Assembly (NCBI GenBank): GCA_002335145.1
Contig: DDBV01000024.1
Coordinates: 1,021-65,020 of the forward strand
DNA from: Patescibacteria group bacterium UBA2023
Lineage (GTDB): Bacteria > Patescibacteriota > Gracilibacteria > BD1-5 > UBA2023
Length of the DNA stretch: 64,000 nt
Direction of reading: 5' to 3'
In this document: piece after piece, positions 20,052 through 30,248 of the stretch
How positions within the stretch are numbered: the first letter of the stretch is position 1
How the letters are laid out: each line of letters opens with the position of its first letter
Notes under the pieces: model-generated
Database searches by the model: none
Told to the model about the DNA's origin: nothing
The model's input: the letters and a program-made list of their open reading frames with translations, nothing else
Position numbers and translations under genes: made by a program

Positions 20052-22190
20052 TTACCTGCCAAACCCATTCATCACTTGAGTTGTAATTGAATTAAGAGAT
20101 GGGGCTTTTTTGTCGTATTCTCTCCAGAATGCCAAAAGCGCATCTGGATTTTTTCGTAGCCCAGTATATGCCGATAGGTAACTTCGAGTAAGTGGCAAAA
20201 GTTCTTTTTCAAGCACTTCTCGCACTTGTTCAGTCCTTTCCTGCAATAGCGTTATCCGGTAAGTCAGGATAGTCGATGCACCTTGCTTGAGTTCTTCGAG
20301 GTGTTCCCGAGTAAAGTTCGAATCTTTGGATAGTTCTCGCAAGCAAAGATCGAGCGCGAACGAAGCATTTTCTTTGTCGGATTTTGCGTTGTCGAGACTG
20401 GATAACACATCTTTTGCGAATACGTTCGCGACCATCGTGTCAGACCCGAGTTTCCCGAGCGTTTCCGATGCTTGTTTTCTCGTCTGCTCCTCGGCCGCTT
20501 CCGCGCCTTTCGCGGCGGTGTTTCGTACCGTGTTCGTGTCGTCGGATCGGGTGAAGGCGGTCTTTCCGAGCTTGCGGAGGGTGGCGATATTCGGAAGTTT
20601 GTCGTCAGGGATCGGATTCATCGCCCTCGCTCGGTCCGCGAGCTCTTTGGCTTTCTCGGCCACGGGAGCGAGTCCGTTTGCGATTTGTTGGATGGTCTCT
20701 GGAGAGACTCCGAGCTTGAGAAGAAGACTTCGGATGGATGCGAGACCGCTCGCGATTCCCGGAGGACCGAATTCGACGGAGGTGAAAAGTACCGACGCGA
20801 TGTACGCGCCGACGTATGCCCGATCGGCAGATCAGTCGATACTCTGTTCTATGGCCTGCCAGACAGCGGGAGCATTCGTCCGAAGCGCGCTCACGAGCGA
20901 CGCGATATTCCCCGCGATCTTGTCCGGAACCGTTGCGAGATCCACTCCTCCCTGCATCACTTCGAATGCTCCGTCGAGTCCTCCCGCGACGACGGCGGTC
21001 GGGAGTCTCGCCACCTCGAAAGCGACTTCTTCGGGCGTGTTTCCGGGTTTCTCTCCGTTCGGTCCGACGAGGAGATTCCTCGCGAGACGTTCGTACGGCG
21101 CGTCTTCGGGTCCGAGCTTGTGAAGGACTCACGAAGTGTGGTCCCGCACGATGGCGACTGCTTCCTGCATTCCGAAAGACGTCGCGTACCGGGCGAGATT
21201 GAGTGCGTCTCCGGGAATATCCCAGAGATTCGGCTTGTCTCCCGTATATCCGTCCGGGTCCGCGAGATAGTCCACAAGATCCACCGCACGCCGGAGCGTC
21301 TCTCCTTCTTGGATTCCTACGGATGGAGCGGAGAGATCCTGCGAGAGTCCGAGCCGGAGATTCATAAAGAGTTCCTTCGTTCGCTCGTGATTGCCGGGGA
21401 GTTTCTCGTAACGGGATACGAGTCCGTCGAGGTGGGAAATGACCGCTTTCGTGTCCTCGCCAGACCGGATCTTTTCCTTCGGCTTATTTCGTTCGGCGGA
21501 ACGGGTGAGTGCCACGTCGAGCGTGACGTTCTCCGGATCCCGCTTGAACGCCTCGTATTGCTCGTACGAAACGAACGGATTACCTCCCCGAAGTTCCGAC
21601 CAATTCCGGAGGACTTCTTCCCTTCATCGGATCGCGAAAGACCGCTCGATCTTCGCGACGGCCCCTTCGAGCTCGGTCCGGATCTTCGGAAGACTCTCTC
21701 GGGTCGAGGGCTCGATCATGACGAGTTCCGGAGAGGAGGGAGAGGGCTTTCGCTTGGGCTCGCTCGGGGCGGATACGATGCTTTCTCCGGATTGTTTTGC
21801 ACCCCTCGTTTCGTTCGCATGAGTCAATGCGACGTGCGGCATGATGGAGCCCGGGACGGCGGCGTTCGAGAGAAAATCGTCGAGGTCCGAGTAGGCAAGG
21901 AAGGATCTCGGCCTGTTCGGATTGTCCCGGAGTTCGATGGGAGTGAGCCACACGCCGTTCATATCACTCTCCACGTACCACTTTCCGGTGATGAGGCATT
22001 GTCCAGCTTCCCTCGTTGAGAGAATATCCCGGATGGCGCTTTGAAGTTCCTTTTGCGCGTTCGCTTCTTGAAGCGAACGATACTTTCGTTCGTACTCGTT
22101 GAGATCCACTCTCGGTTTCGCATCAAGACCCTCCCGGAGTTTGGGAGAGTCTTGATGGTTCTCGAAGTAGTGGAGAGAATCCAGTGCCAC
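20052..22190 (-). CDS. Large accessory protein, paralogue of 46368-48497
   Basis: About 712 residues, read through several TGA codons. It is clearly homologous along its length to the protein at 46368-48497. Shared blocks are TREAGQCL..GKWYVES, the GVWL.PIEL / P.SFLAYS.LDDF region (about 85-145), an NLRLGLSQD segment, the PDKIAGNIASL core, SIDGSADRAY, and RLNPIPEDKLPN / RAMNPIPDDKLPN followed by long helices. Two hydrophobic stretches flank the SADRAY motif. The function is unknown. The start is uncertain: the frame is open from TTG 22301, but the paralogue's MSLDS aligns with VALDS, which favours GTG 22190. It is convergent with 19465-20049, and stops with TAA. Confidence 0.75.
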
Positions 22191-22445
22191 CGAGACGGAA
22201 TAACGGCTACTGTGGAATATGGTAGCAGATGTTTTTTGGAGGACAAGACTTTCGCTTTTATGTGCCAATATCTTTATTTCTCTCACCAATCTCAACTTCA
22301 AAGAATAAGTCCTGTTGATGGTTCATGACTTCTTGTAATGTATAGAGAATATTTTTCCGGAGACTGTTCATGCGGCAAAAGTGATTTTTGATTTACAGAA
22401 TCTTTTTATAATACTCGTGTTGGAGGGTATAATAATTTTCACTTT

Positions 22446-22931
22446 ATGAGAATTAACTCTAGAGGTTTGTCGGGATTGGCTAAAAGGCTAGAGGATGCTG
22501 CAAAAAGTATCGATGGCCTCAAGGTAAGCGTTCCCTTGGGTCAGGATACAAAAGGTTTTATCGAAAAAGAGTGTCCGATCGAGGAGTGCAAGTTCCAATT
22601 CAGGGTGTTTGCCCAAAACTGGACCGAGAAATCTCGGGACGAAGCAGTTTTTTGTCCCAAATGTGGAGGATCAGCTCCCGCCAACCAATTTTTTACCACA
22701 GAACAAGTCGCCATTGCTAGGAAAAAAGCCTTTCAAGAAGTGAAAGGTATTTTCTCTGATTCATTGAAAGGGGCTCATCCTATCCGATCCACCATTAGCT
22801 CAATAGAAGCTTCTCCTGCTTTAGCTAATGAAACAAACTGCTCCAACTGCAAAGCAAAGTATGCATCTTCAGGAGATATGTCCTACTGCCCCTGCTGCTG
22901 ATATAAATCCGAAAGCTCATCGAATACCTAA
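22446..22931 (+). CDS. Zinc-ribbon protein, 161 aa
   Basis: It has two Cys-pair modules: CPIEEC with FCPKCGGS (about 43-80) and NCSNCKAKY with YCPCCGY (about 130-152). These would bind zinc. The last module is completed by a TGA-encoded Gly. A helical region lies between. Such proteins often bind nucleic acid or serve as adaptors; the role is unknown. AT-rich sequence with TATAAT at about 22406 could be its promoter. It ends 3 bases before the next gene's ATG, so the two form an operon. Confidence 0.75.
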
Positions 22932-22934
22932 ATT

Positions 22935-23198
22935 ATGAGATTCCCTTGGTTTAGGACAGCAATATGAATCACCGTTGCTCTTTACTGTGCCTGGGGCATT
23001 ATTGCAAACTGCATTTTCTTAAATCCCAAGTACCCGAATCGGAGTGCTTGTACCTCAGGCGAAATGACAAATGCGATACTTTGGATTTCAGGAAAAGTGA
23101 GCGATGTTGTCAAGCCTAGAATAGAACGACGCTTGGAAAAAGCGCAACAAATACTGAGCTGATCTCGTGTCGATACTACTGCGTCCTGAGGCTTATAA
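22935..23198 (+). CDS. Single-span membrane protein, 87 aa
   Basis: The N-terminal hydrophobic helix (TAIGITVALYCAWGII, about residues 8-30) contains a TGA-encoded Gly. A short soluble tail with one charged helix follows. The stop is TAA. No family is recognised. It probably works with the zinc-ribbon protein encoded just before it. Confidence 0.65.
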
Positions 23199-23259
23199 GA
23201 TTGAGGCTAGAAGAATGATTCTACGTGTGTTTCGGTCACCTCACCCACCATTCCGAATC

Positions 23260-23284
23260 AAAACCGCTCTATTGAGCGGTTTTT
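23260..23284. terminator. Bidirectional terminator
   Basis: AAAACCGCTC (23260-23269) and GAGCGGTTTT (23274-23283) form a perfect 10-pair stem with runs of A and T on both sides. It serves the plus-strand pair (ending 23198) and the minus-strand efflux operon (ending 23299). Confidence 0.85.
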
Positions 23285-23298
23285 AATTTCCTCATTCT

Positions 23299-26200
23299 CT
23301 ATGAAACTTTTCTTTCTCGTAAATATGAGAACAAGATTGGAAGAATAAAGAGTGTGAGCAAGATCGCCGTAACAAGCCCTCCGACCACAACAATCGCAAG
23401 TGGCTTCTGGAGCTCGGCACCCACCCCAATACTCCATATCATTGGCAGGAGACCGAGAATGGATGTGAAGGCTGTCATGAGAACCGGTCGCAGACGAGTC
23501 ATAGCACCGTGCATGACTGCTTCATGAATTCCCTCAACAGTAATAGAGATCTCTCTTTTTTCGTTTATCTTTTCTATATTCGACTCGCCTTTAAATCAAA
23601 ACTGTTCTCGAAAGGCATTCTCAAGATAAAGAATCATCACCACGCCGGTCTCTACCGCATTCCCAAAAAGAGAGATAAATCCGACCCATACCGCAACGGA
23701 GAAATTAAATCCCGACCAGTAAAGAGCGATAACTCACCCGATAAGCCCAAACGGAATGGCAAGCGATACGATCGCAACCAGTCCGGCATCGCGATACGCA
23801 ATAAAGAGTAAAAAGAGAATCACTACCACGACAATTGGCACAATGACGGAGAGGGTCTTCTGAGCACGAATCTGATTCTCGTACTGACCGGTCCACTCTA
23901 CACGGTATCCTGCCGGCAGATCGAGGTGCTGATCCAAGTATGCGCGCGCTCATTGCACGAATGTGGCAAGGTCAATTCCTCGCACGTTCATCTGCACTGC
24001 AGAACGCATCACAGCGTTTTCGCTATTAATGACAGAGGGTCATTCCTCGATCGAGATGGTTGCGACCTGATCGAGCCGGATCGCTCATCCGGAGGATGGC
24101 ACAGACAAATTACGAATCGTATCTACATCCTCACGGTAGTCCTGATTGAGACGGATTTCTATCGCATAGCGTTCGCGTCATTGTACAGTAGTTGACGCCG
24201 TCATGCCGCCCACGCCCATCGCTATGACATCGAGTACATCCCCCTTGCGTACGCCATAATCCCGAAGTGTCTCCTCGTCGATATCCGCATGGAGATATCG
24301 CAATCCTGCTGTCCGGATCGCCGTCACACCAAATCCGCCTGGTACATTGCCAAGAAGTTTCTCGGTCTCGATGGCGAGAGTTTCGAGCTTCATAGGGTCA
24401 TCCCCGTAAATCTTCACTCCCACCTGCGCTCGTATCCCCGTCGAAAGCATGTCGATACGACCGATGATCGGTTGGGTAAAACCGTTCCAAAGTCACTCAA
24501 TTCGGATGGCGCGATTCATCTCGTTTACAATATCGTCTTTGGTAATACCGGGGCGCCACTCGCTTCGGGGCTTGAGTGTAATAATAGACTCAAACATCGC
24601 GAGTGGCGCAGGGTCCGTCGCGGTCGCCGCGCGTCATGCTTTGCCAACAACCTGTTCCACCTCGGGTGTTCGCATGATAATACGATGCGTCTCGATCAGA
24701 AGATCTCGGGCGCGTCGCTCGCTCACGTCCGGCACCGTCATGGGCATGTACATAATACTTCATTCATCGAGCGGCGGCATGAATTCGGAACCGATCTGGG
24801 TAAATACCCATCCGCCGACCGCAAGCGATATAACTGATATAGCAAGAACCGTTTTTCGATAACGTAATGCTCCGAGAAGAAGCGGACGATATATCGCCTG
24901 CAAGAGACGAACGGTAAGTATCTCGCGATCGGTTCGTAGTCGTCCGCGCAAGAAGAACAGGCAAAGAATGGGTGCAAGAAAGAGTGCCGCGAAAAGCGCT
25001 CCGAACATGGCAAATCCATTGGTGTAGGCGAGCGGTGCAAAAAGTTTTCCTTCTTGCCCCTGTAGCGCAAGAATTGGCGCAAATGACAAGATGATGATGA
25101 GTATGGCGAAGACGAGCGATCCTGCCACTTCCCTTGTTGACGTGATCACGACTGATAATCGTTCCGAGAGAGACTTCGGACGAAATATCAGAAATCGATT
25201 GTATACATTCTCGACAACAACGATTGCCGCATCCACCATTGTCCCGACTGCGACCGCTACTCCTCCGAGAGACATGATATTGGAGGGAATTCCGAACATC
25301 CACATGAGAAGAAAGGAAATACCAAGCCCCGAAATGAGAGTAATAGCCGTGACGAGCGATGCACCGAAATGCCACAAGAAAACAATCAATACGAGTATCG
25401 TAATGACAAGTTCTGAAACGAGAATATCCGAGAGTGTGTCTACCGCACCGCGGATGAGATCGGTCCGATCGTAGAACGGCTTGATGGAAATACCGTCCGG
25501 AAGTGTTTTCTCAATCTCGGTAATCCGTGCCTTGACCGCGGAGATTACAGCAAGGGGGTTCTCGCCATAACGCATGACGACGATACCGCCGACGCGCTCT
25601 CCTGTATCATCCGCCAGAATTCCTCGCCGAAATGCCGAACCGATTTGCACGGACGCAATATCCCGAATGGTAACGGGGACGCTTCCGACCGTCCGAAGAA
25701 AAAGGTTTTCAAGATCCTCTTTCGTACCGACAAACCCGTCTCATGCGATGGCGATCTCTTGTCCGTTCGATTCCAGGACTCGCCCAGACACGTCGTTATT
25801 CGCGCTCGCAATGGCTGACATTACTTCGCGAAGAGAGATATCATATTTCTCTAGGGCAGTAGGATCAATGACGACCTGGTAGGTCTGCTTATATCCTCCG
25901 ATAGATGCCACTTCCGCTACACCAGGGACGGATTGGAGCGCAAGTTTGATGGTGAAATCTTGGAGACTCCGTAGCTCGGTGAGTATCCGACCATCGCTAT
26001 CGAGCGTATACATGAATATTTGTCCGAGGCCTGTCGCGTCCGGTCCAATTACAGGTTTTACACCGTCCGGTAAGTCTGCAGAGATGGTGGAAAGTCGCTC
26101 ATTTACACGGTCGCGCGCAAAATATTCATCGACCGAATCATCAAATATTACCGTCACCATCGAGAGTCCGAGTTGACTCATCGCTCGCACTGTGCGAACC

Positions 26201-26433
26201 CCTGCGAGTCCCTGCATCCCCACGCTCATGGGGTAGGTAATTTGATTTTCCACATTCGCGGGCGTCTGCCCGGGCCATGGTGTCATAACAATCACCTGAT
26301 TCTCGGAGAGGTCTGGCAGAGCATCAATAGGTGTCTCGTAGATTGCAAAGATCGAAGCTCCTGCAATCGAGAGGAATACAACGATCGTGATAAGCGGATT
26401 CCGGATCGCCCATTCCGTTAATTTTTCGATCAT
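23299..26433 (-). CDS. Heavy-metal efflux RND pump (CusA/CzcA family)
   Basis: 1044 residues, the normal length for HME-RND permeases. Typical features are the start [18 protein letters not shown], the ALPDLSE and VENQITYPM motifs of the first periplasmic domain, [11 protein letters not shown], and the transmembrane motifs [16 protein letters not shown] and [17 protein letters not shown]. Twelve membrane helices are expected. Five or more TGA codons are Gly, including LPDLSE-distal conserved Gly positions. It would extrude Cu(I)/Ag(I) or divalent metals using proton flow. The fusion-protein gene ends 6 bases upstream. No outer-membrane channel gene is present, which fits an organism without an outer membrane. 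Upstream Met- and His-rich proteins suggest copper or silver. Confidence 0.95.
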
Positions 26434-26439
26434 AGGAAT

Positions 26440-28401
26440 TTATTTTACGAAAATGGGAGTAGTAATAACTGGAAGCGTCTCGTTGATATCGCCGGAGACC
26501 ACCGAAAATTCGGAGTCCTCGGAAACGAGATTTACATCTCGTACACCAAGTTTTCCATTATCTTTTTGGTAATATACAATGATACGTCCGTCGCGTTCGT
26601 AAATGGCTGAGCTCGGTATTCGAAATTGATTTTCGAGAGTTTCGAGTTCCACGCGGACGGTCGTACCATGCGCGAGCGATACGGGCGTGTTGATGGATGC
26701 CTGCGCAGAGAACGTCCGAGTCTGTGAATCGATTTCCTGCGAACGACGATAGACTGATCCGGTCCACGACGTAGCAGGGTTATTCGGAGTATACATGCGT
26801 ACGATCGCCCCATCTTCGATATCGGATTGAAAGAGTTCCGGCACGAGGAAATATACTTCACTCCCCGAGATGCGACGCAGTGTCGTGTCAACATCCGTGA
26901 GCTTGAATGCGTCCATGCTCGGCGAGATCATATCTCCGGGGTTGACTCCGCGAGCAGAGATAACACCCGAGAACGGTGCAACGATGGAGAGGTCTTCCGC
27001 TTGCACACTCACCGAATCGCGTGTCGCCCGAGCCATGCGAATCTCGGATTCGAGCGAGACAATGTTTTTTGTTTCGGAGACACGAAGCGTTTCGAGCCCG
27101 GAACGGAGTGTTTTGATTTCCTCTTCGAGTTTCTCAAGTTGGAGTGTTTCTTCTGATTCGAGTTTCTCCCGTTCGAGCTTGAGGTTTGTTATGGTCTTAT
27201 CTCTTCCGGATGCGGAGGCTGACTCGGTTTGTTCTTTCAGTGTTATTACTGCTTGTTGTTTCTCGATCGCAACTTCGATATTGCGAATCTTTTCGGATTC
27301 GGTCGCTTCGAGGCTGTCGCGCGCCGAGATTGCATCATGATAACGGTCTTGCATCGTGAGAGTTGTTTCAATCTCGGTATTGACCGATGCGACCGCGGAC
27401 TGAATTTCGCCCGATGTAATCGACGAAGAGGTGACGGTATTTTTCAGGGCGTCTACGAGGGACCGCGTAAGCACGATGAATCGCTCGGCGGAGCTGTCAG
27501 GATCGAGGAATGGTCGGTCTTTCGTATACGATGCCCAGAGATTGAAGAATGTATTTCGAATGTCGGTATTGCGGTTTCCGAGATAGCGTGCCGTATCCGG
27601 ATCAATGTGATCATAATCAAGTCCTGAGAGATTGCCGATATATACAAATGGCGTAATGGTTCGCAGAGATTCATCCAGTGCATTATCAAGAAGTCTCTTC
27701 TGTTGGGAAATATCCGTATCACGTTCGGCAAGTTTCGCATCCCGTGCGAACCGAGCCTGTTCGAGATTACTTTTGAGTACGGCGAGATTCGATCGCTCGA
27801 CTTCGGTATCTTGTGCAGTACGGGAGAGAGAACGGTCCTCATTAATGCCCGTATCTTCGATCAGCGAGACAATCTGCTGGAGTCGTATCGCGTAGTTCTC
27901 ACGCGTGCGACCGAGAGTTGCTTCTTTCTCGCGAATCTTTTGCATTTGCTCGGCAATGCGCGCATCCGAGAGGGAACGCGTTTCTTGGAGTATGGCAGAC
28001 TTCGCATTGATAGTCGTATCTATTTCGCGAACTTTCGCTTCGGATTCCTTGTCTACGCCGGGTGCTAAGAGTGTCGCGAGCACTTGTCCCGCCTGTACAG
28101 AATCCCCAACATCCACGAGCACGTCTCGAATAACTCCTTCGCGTCTCGTTGTGACCGTTGCGATCGCATTAGAGCGATATTCTCCCGTGAAGAAGTCTTT
28201 TTTTGAGAGGCGTTCGGGGAAAGCGTGCTCATAAACTTTTTGTGTCACACTCTCCGAGACCATAGATGAAGAGGAATGTGTCGTAGTATTCGTATCGGAC
28301 GGGGCCGAGAAAGTTATCCAAGTCGACCCTATTCCGACGAGGATTATTGTAAGGAGGGCTATCACAAAGAAGATGAGTCGCCCATTGGAGAATGAAAACA
28401 T
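26440..28401 (-). CDS. HlyD/CusB-type membrane fusion protein
   Basis: 653 residues, longer than usual because of an extended coiled-coil hairpin (about residues 110-430, rich in Glu, Lys, Leu). Order: N-terminal anchor helix (LIFFVIALLTIILVGI), a lipoyl half-motif (GVIRDVLVDVGDSVQAGQVL), the hairpin, the second lipoyl half (SIVAPFSGVISARGVNPGD), then beta-barrel domains. It would couple the RND pump to metal delivery. ATG 28401 is preferred because it directly precedes the anchor; the frame is open to 28482. It contains no TGA. Confidence 0.9.
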   Translation of the reverse strand: MFSFSNGRLIFFVIALLTIILVGIGSTWITFSAPSDTNTTTHSSSSMVSESVTQKVYEHAFPERLSKKDFFTGEYRSNAIATVTTRREGVIRDVLVDVGDSVQAGQVLATLLAPGVDKESEAKVREIDTTINAKSAILQETRSLSDARIAEQMQKIREKEATLGRTRENYAIRLQQIVSLIEDTGINEDRSLSRTAQDTEVERSNLAVLKSNLEQARFARDAKLAERDTDISQQKRLLDNALDESLRTITPFVYIGNLSGLDYDHIDPDTARYLGNRNTDIRNTFFNLWASYTKDRPFLDPDSSAERFIVLTRSLVDALKNTVTSSSITSGEIQSAVASVNTEIETTLTMQDRYHDAISARDSLEATESEKIRNIEVAIEKQQAVITLKEQTESASASGRDKTITNLKLEREKLESEETLQLEKLEEEIKTLRSGLETLRVSETKNIVSLESEIRMARATRDSVSVQAEDLSIVAPFSGVISARGVNPGDMISPSMDAFKLTDVDTTLRRISGSEVYFLVPELFQSDIEDGAIVRMYTPNNPATSWTGSVYRRSQEIDSQTRTFSAQASINTPVSLAHGTTVRVELETLENQFRIPSSAIYERDGRIIVYYQKDNGKLGVRDVNLVSEDSEFSVVSGDINETLPVITTPIFVK

Positions 28402-28491
28402 AATGAAGGAAATCAAAAAAACATCGAATACATCAAAAAAATCCGATTCCCATCTGCCATTCGACAAATGAGAATCAGACAAAAAACGAAA

Positions 28492-28899
28492 CTACCGGTT
28501 GTTTCGGACGATGCCTACAAGCGCACTATACTGGGATCTGGAGGATATGACGTCTGTATCGGGAGGAGCACGAACCGCGCTATCAAATACTCGGTTCTTC
28601 CATACTTCCCATTGATACGGGTTCGCAATCAGAGTGCCTTTCCCCTCACGCAATGGGAGTTCAGAAACCCCGATCCATAAAGATTCTGAAGTAGGTGAGA
28701 TGCAACATTCGTGAGACGAAGGTGTATCATCGGACGCATCTATTGCATCAGTGGTCTGCGTGTGCGCAGAATGTGCCTCATGCGAAATATTCGCATGAGT
28801 GGACACAATTGCATCAGGCGCCATATTCGCGTGCGCGAAAGGGGCTGTGGCTATTGAGATAACCGCAAAAGAGGTAAGAAGTCGTCCCAGGAAAGACAT
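28492..28899 (-). CDS. Exported His-rich protein
   Basis: 135 residues with a Sec signal peptide (LLTSFAVISIATAPFAHA) and a His/Ala-rich mature start (HANISHEAHSAHTQ), then HECC, which could bind copper or silver. It follows the Met/His-rich lipoprotein by 6 bases and precedes the efflux genes. A periplasm-like metal scavenger or sensor is the natural guess; I recognise no named family. Confidence 0.75.
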   Translation of the reverse strand: MSFLGRLLTSFAVISIATAPFAHANMAPDAIVSTHANISHEAHSAHTQTTDAIDASDDTPSSHECCISPTSESLWIGVSELPLREGKGTLIANPYQWEVWKNRVFDSAVRAPPDTDVISSRSQYSALVGIVRNNR

Positions 28900-28905
28900 G
28901 TAAAA

Positions 28906-29184
28906 TTAGCGCATCATAGAGTCGTCCTCGATCATGTGGGAATCATCCCTCATATCCATAGCACCTCCGGCACCATGGGACATGTCACCATCGGTCATAT
29001 TCATGTGATCTTCGACGGTCATATTCATGCGGGCGGCAGCTTCTTTAGTCTCCTGATAAGCGCCGGTCGACATATTGTACTGTGCTGCTTGCTCAGATTC
29101 TGTAAGGGGTGCGTCATTAGCTCCACACGATGCAAGTAGTGCCGATGAAGAAATCAAAACAGTCGCGATAAGAAGGGTTTTCAT
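28906..29184 (-). CDS. Met/His-rich lipoprotein, probable copper/silver binder
   Basis: 92 residues with a lipoprotein signal and lipobox (LLASC) followed by a tail crowded with Met and His (HMNMTDGDMSHG, MDMRDDSHM). Such motifs bind Cu(I)/Ag(I), as in CusF and PcoE-type proteins. It is the first gene of the efflux operon, 24 bases after a likely transcription start. It would capture metal at the outer face of the membrane and hand it to the pump; this role is inferred. Confidence 0.82.
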   Translation of the reverse strand: MKTLLIATVLISSSALLASCGANDAPLTESEQAAQYNMSTGAYQETKEAAARMNMTVEDHMNMTDGDMSHGAGGAMDMRDDSHMIEDDSMMR

Positions 29185-29214
29185 GAAAGAGTCTAGATAA
29201 AAGAGATTTCAGTC

Positions 29215-29242
29215 AGTGTATCGATTTGAGATAAAAATTCAA
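29215..29242 (-). promoter_or_regulatory. Promoter of the metal-efflux operon
   Basis: On the minus strand, TTGAAT (29242-29237), a 16-base spacer and TACACT (29220-29215) lie about 30 bases before the lipoprotein start. The spacing matches other promoters in this window. No clear operator dyad is seen. Confidence 0.6.
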
Positions 29243-29338
29243 TAACTTATACTAGTAGCACATATATGTCTTATGCTTTTATCTTTATTTTTATACAGCA
29301 TAATTCCTCATGCTATGCTTGTGTGTGAACATATTAAA

Positions 29339-29366
29339 AAAACAGGATCCGTACGGATCCTGTTTT
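29339..29366 (-). terminator. Terminator of the 29.4-36.3 kb operon
   Basis: AAAACAGGATCC (29339-29350) pairs perfectly with GGATCCTGTTTT (29355-29366), a 12-pair palindrome followed on the minus strand by further T. It lies 5 bases past the last gene. Confidence 0.9.
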
Positions 29367-29371
29367 GGTAC

Positions 29372-29728
29372 CTATGCGACAAAGAATCTTTCCGGATTCT
29401 CTTCGGCATCATGTACGAGATTTGCCACCAAGTCACCATACTCACCGTTTCGGAATTTCTCCTGAACCGCGTAGACAGGCTCATCGAAAGAATATTTCCC
29501 CGAAAGATAGGTATAGGTCCGGTCTTGGTCAGTTATCTGTAACGCGAAGAAAATCCGGTTGCTTAATTGCTTATCGGACGTGACGAGGTTTCCGAAAAGC
29601 GAGACCCGAAGGTTTTGGGAAATGAGCATCCCGTCGTTCGGTTGTCGGCTTTTCTCGATCAGTACGCCGGAATATTTGGAAAGGGAACTTCGAATAACGG
29701 AAGTATCTGCTTGAGTAATTGTTTTCAT
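29372..29728 (-). CDS. Hypothetical protein, 118 aa
   Basis: A soluble mixed alpha/beta protein; SLFGNLVTSDKQ and ITDQDRTYTYLSGKYSF suggest a small beta-sheet. No signal peptide, no known motif, no TGA. It is the last gene of the long operon, 19 bases after its neighbour. Confidence 0.7.
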   Translation of the reverse strand: MKTITQADTSVIRSSLSKYSGVLIEKSRQPNDGMLISQNLRVSLFGNLVTSDKQLSNRIFFALQITDQDRTYTYLSGKYSFDEPVYAVQEKFRNGEYGDLVANLVHDAEENPERFFVA

Positions 29729-29747
29729 AATGGAAAAATAAAGAAAA

Positions 29748-30026
29748 TTATCGAACTTTTTTGTTGCCTTGCTTTTTTCTCTTCACACTCCGAAGAACGT
29801 AGGAGAGAAAAGGCGCCGCAAGCACGAGTTTTTTCTTGTCATGCTTGCGGGTTTGGATCTCCGGATGGCGGAACAGGTAGAGGTCGGCCTGTTTTTTTGA
29901 AATAGGTCACAGTTCCACGAGTTCATCGAGCGGAAGGAATATACGAGCGTGCTCGGATATATCGAGTACCTCCGAAGTCCCGTTTTGCTCTACGAGCAGA
30001 TATAGGGTGAAGTTGTTTTTCCGCAT
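29748..30026 (-). CDS. Hypothetical basic-tailed protein, 92 aa
   Basis: It runs from ATG 30026 to TAA 29748-29750. A TGA (Gly, in ELGPISKKQ) in the middle hides it in the standard code. The N-terminus is beta-rich (NNFTLYLLVEQNG), and the C-terminus is strongly basic (RSVKRKKQGNKKVR) and could bind nucleic acid. It lies 12 bases after the next upstream gene. No family is recognised. Confidence 0.7.
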
Positions 30027-30038
30027 ATTTTGAAGTGG

Positions 30039-30245
30039 TTAGGGCGGGATAAGGACAAGATTTGATTCGCAGGCTTCACAGCAGGGTGGGAATCGGCTTC
30101 CGAATTGGAATATTATTCCTTCATTCCCTGCCGGGAAAGGTGCCGGAATCGGGGGTCATTGGGCGAAACAACGGAGGGTTTTTGTATCGGCTCCGCGCCA
30201 TTTCGAAGTATTCATACGAGATGGTTTTGAAGTTAGGTTGAACAT
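30039..30245 (-). CDS. Small protein with a CC..C motif, 68 aa
   Basis: A 68-residue frame with one TGA (Gly), Pro-rich, with FPPCCEACES near the end and an earlier Cys. It might bind a metal. Its ATG lies 3 bases after the stop of the FtsK-like gene, which supports translation. Function unknown. Confidence 0.55.
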
Positions 30246-30248
30246 AAG

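Noticed and set aside
20472-22019. 515-codon plus-strand frame
   Set aside because: It is antisense to the large protein whose homology to 46368-48497 is unmistakable; its Arg/Glu/Ser bias is typical of a shadow frame.
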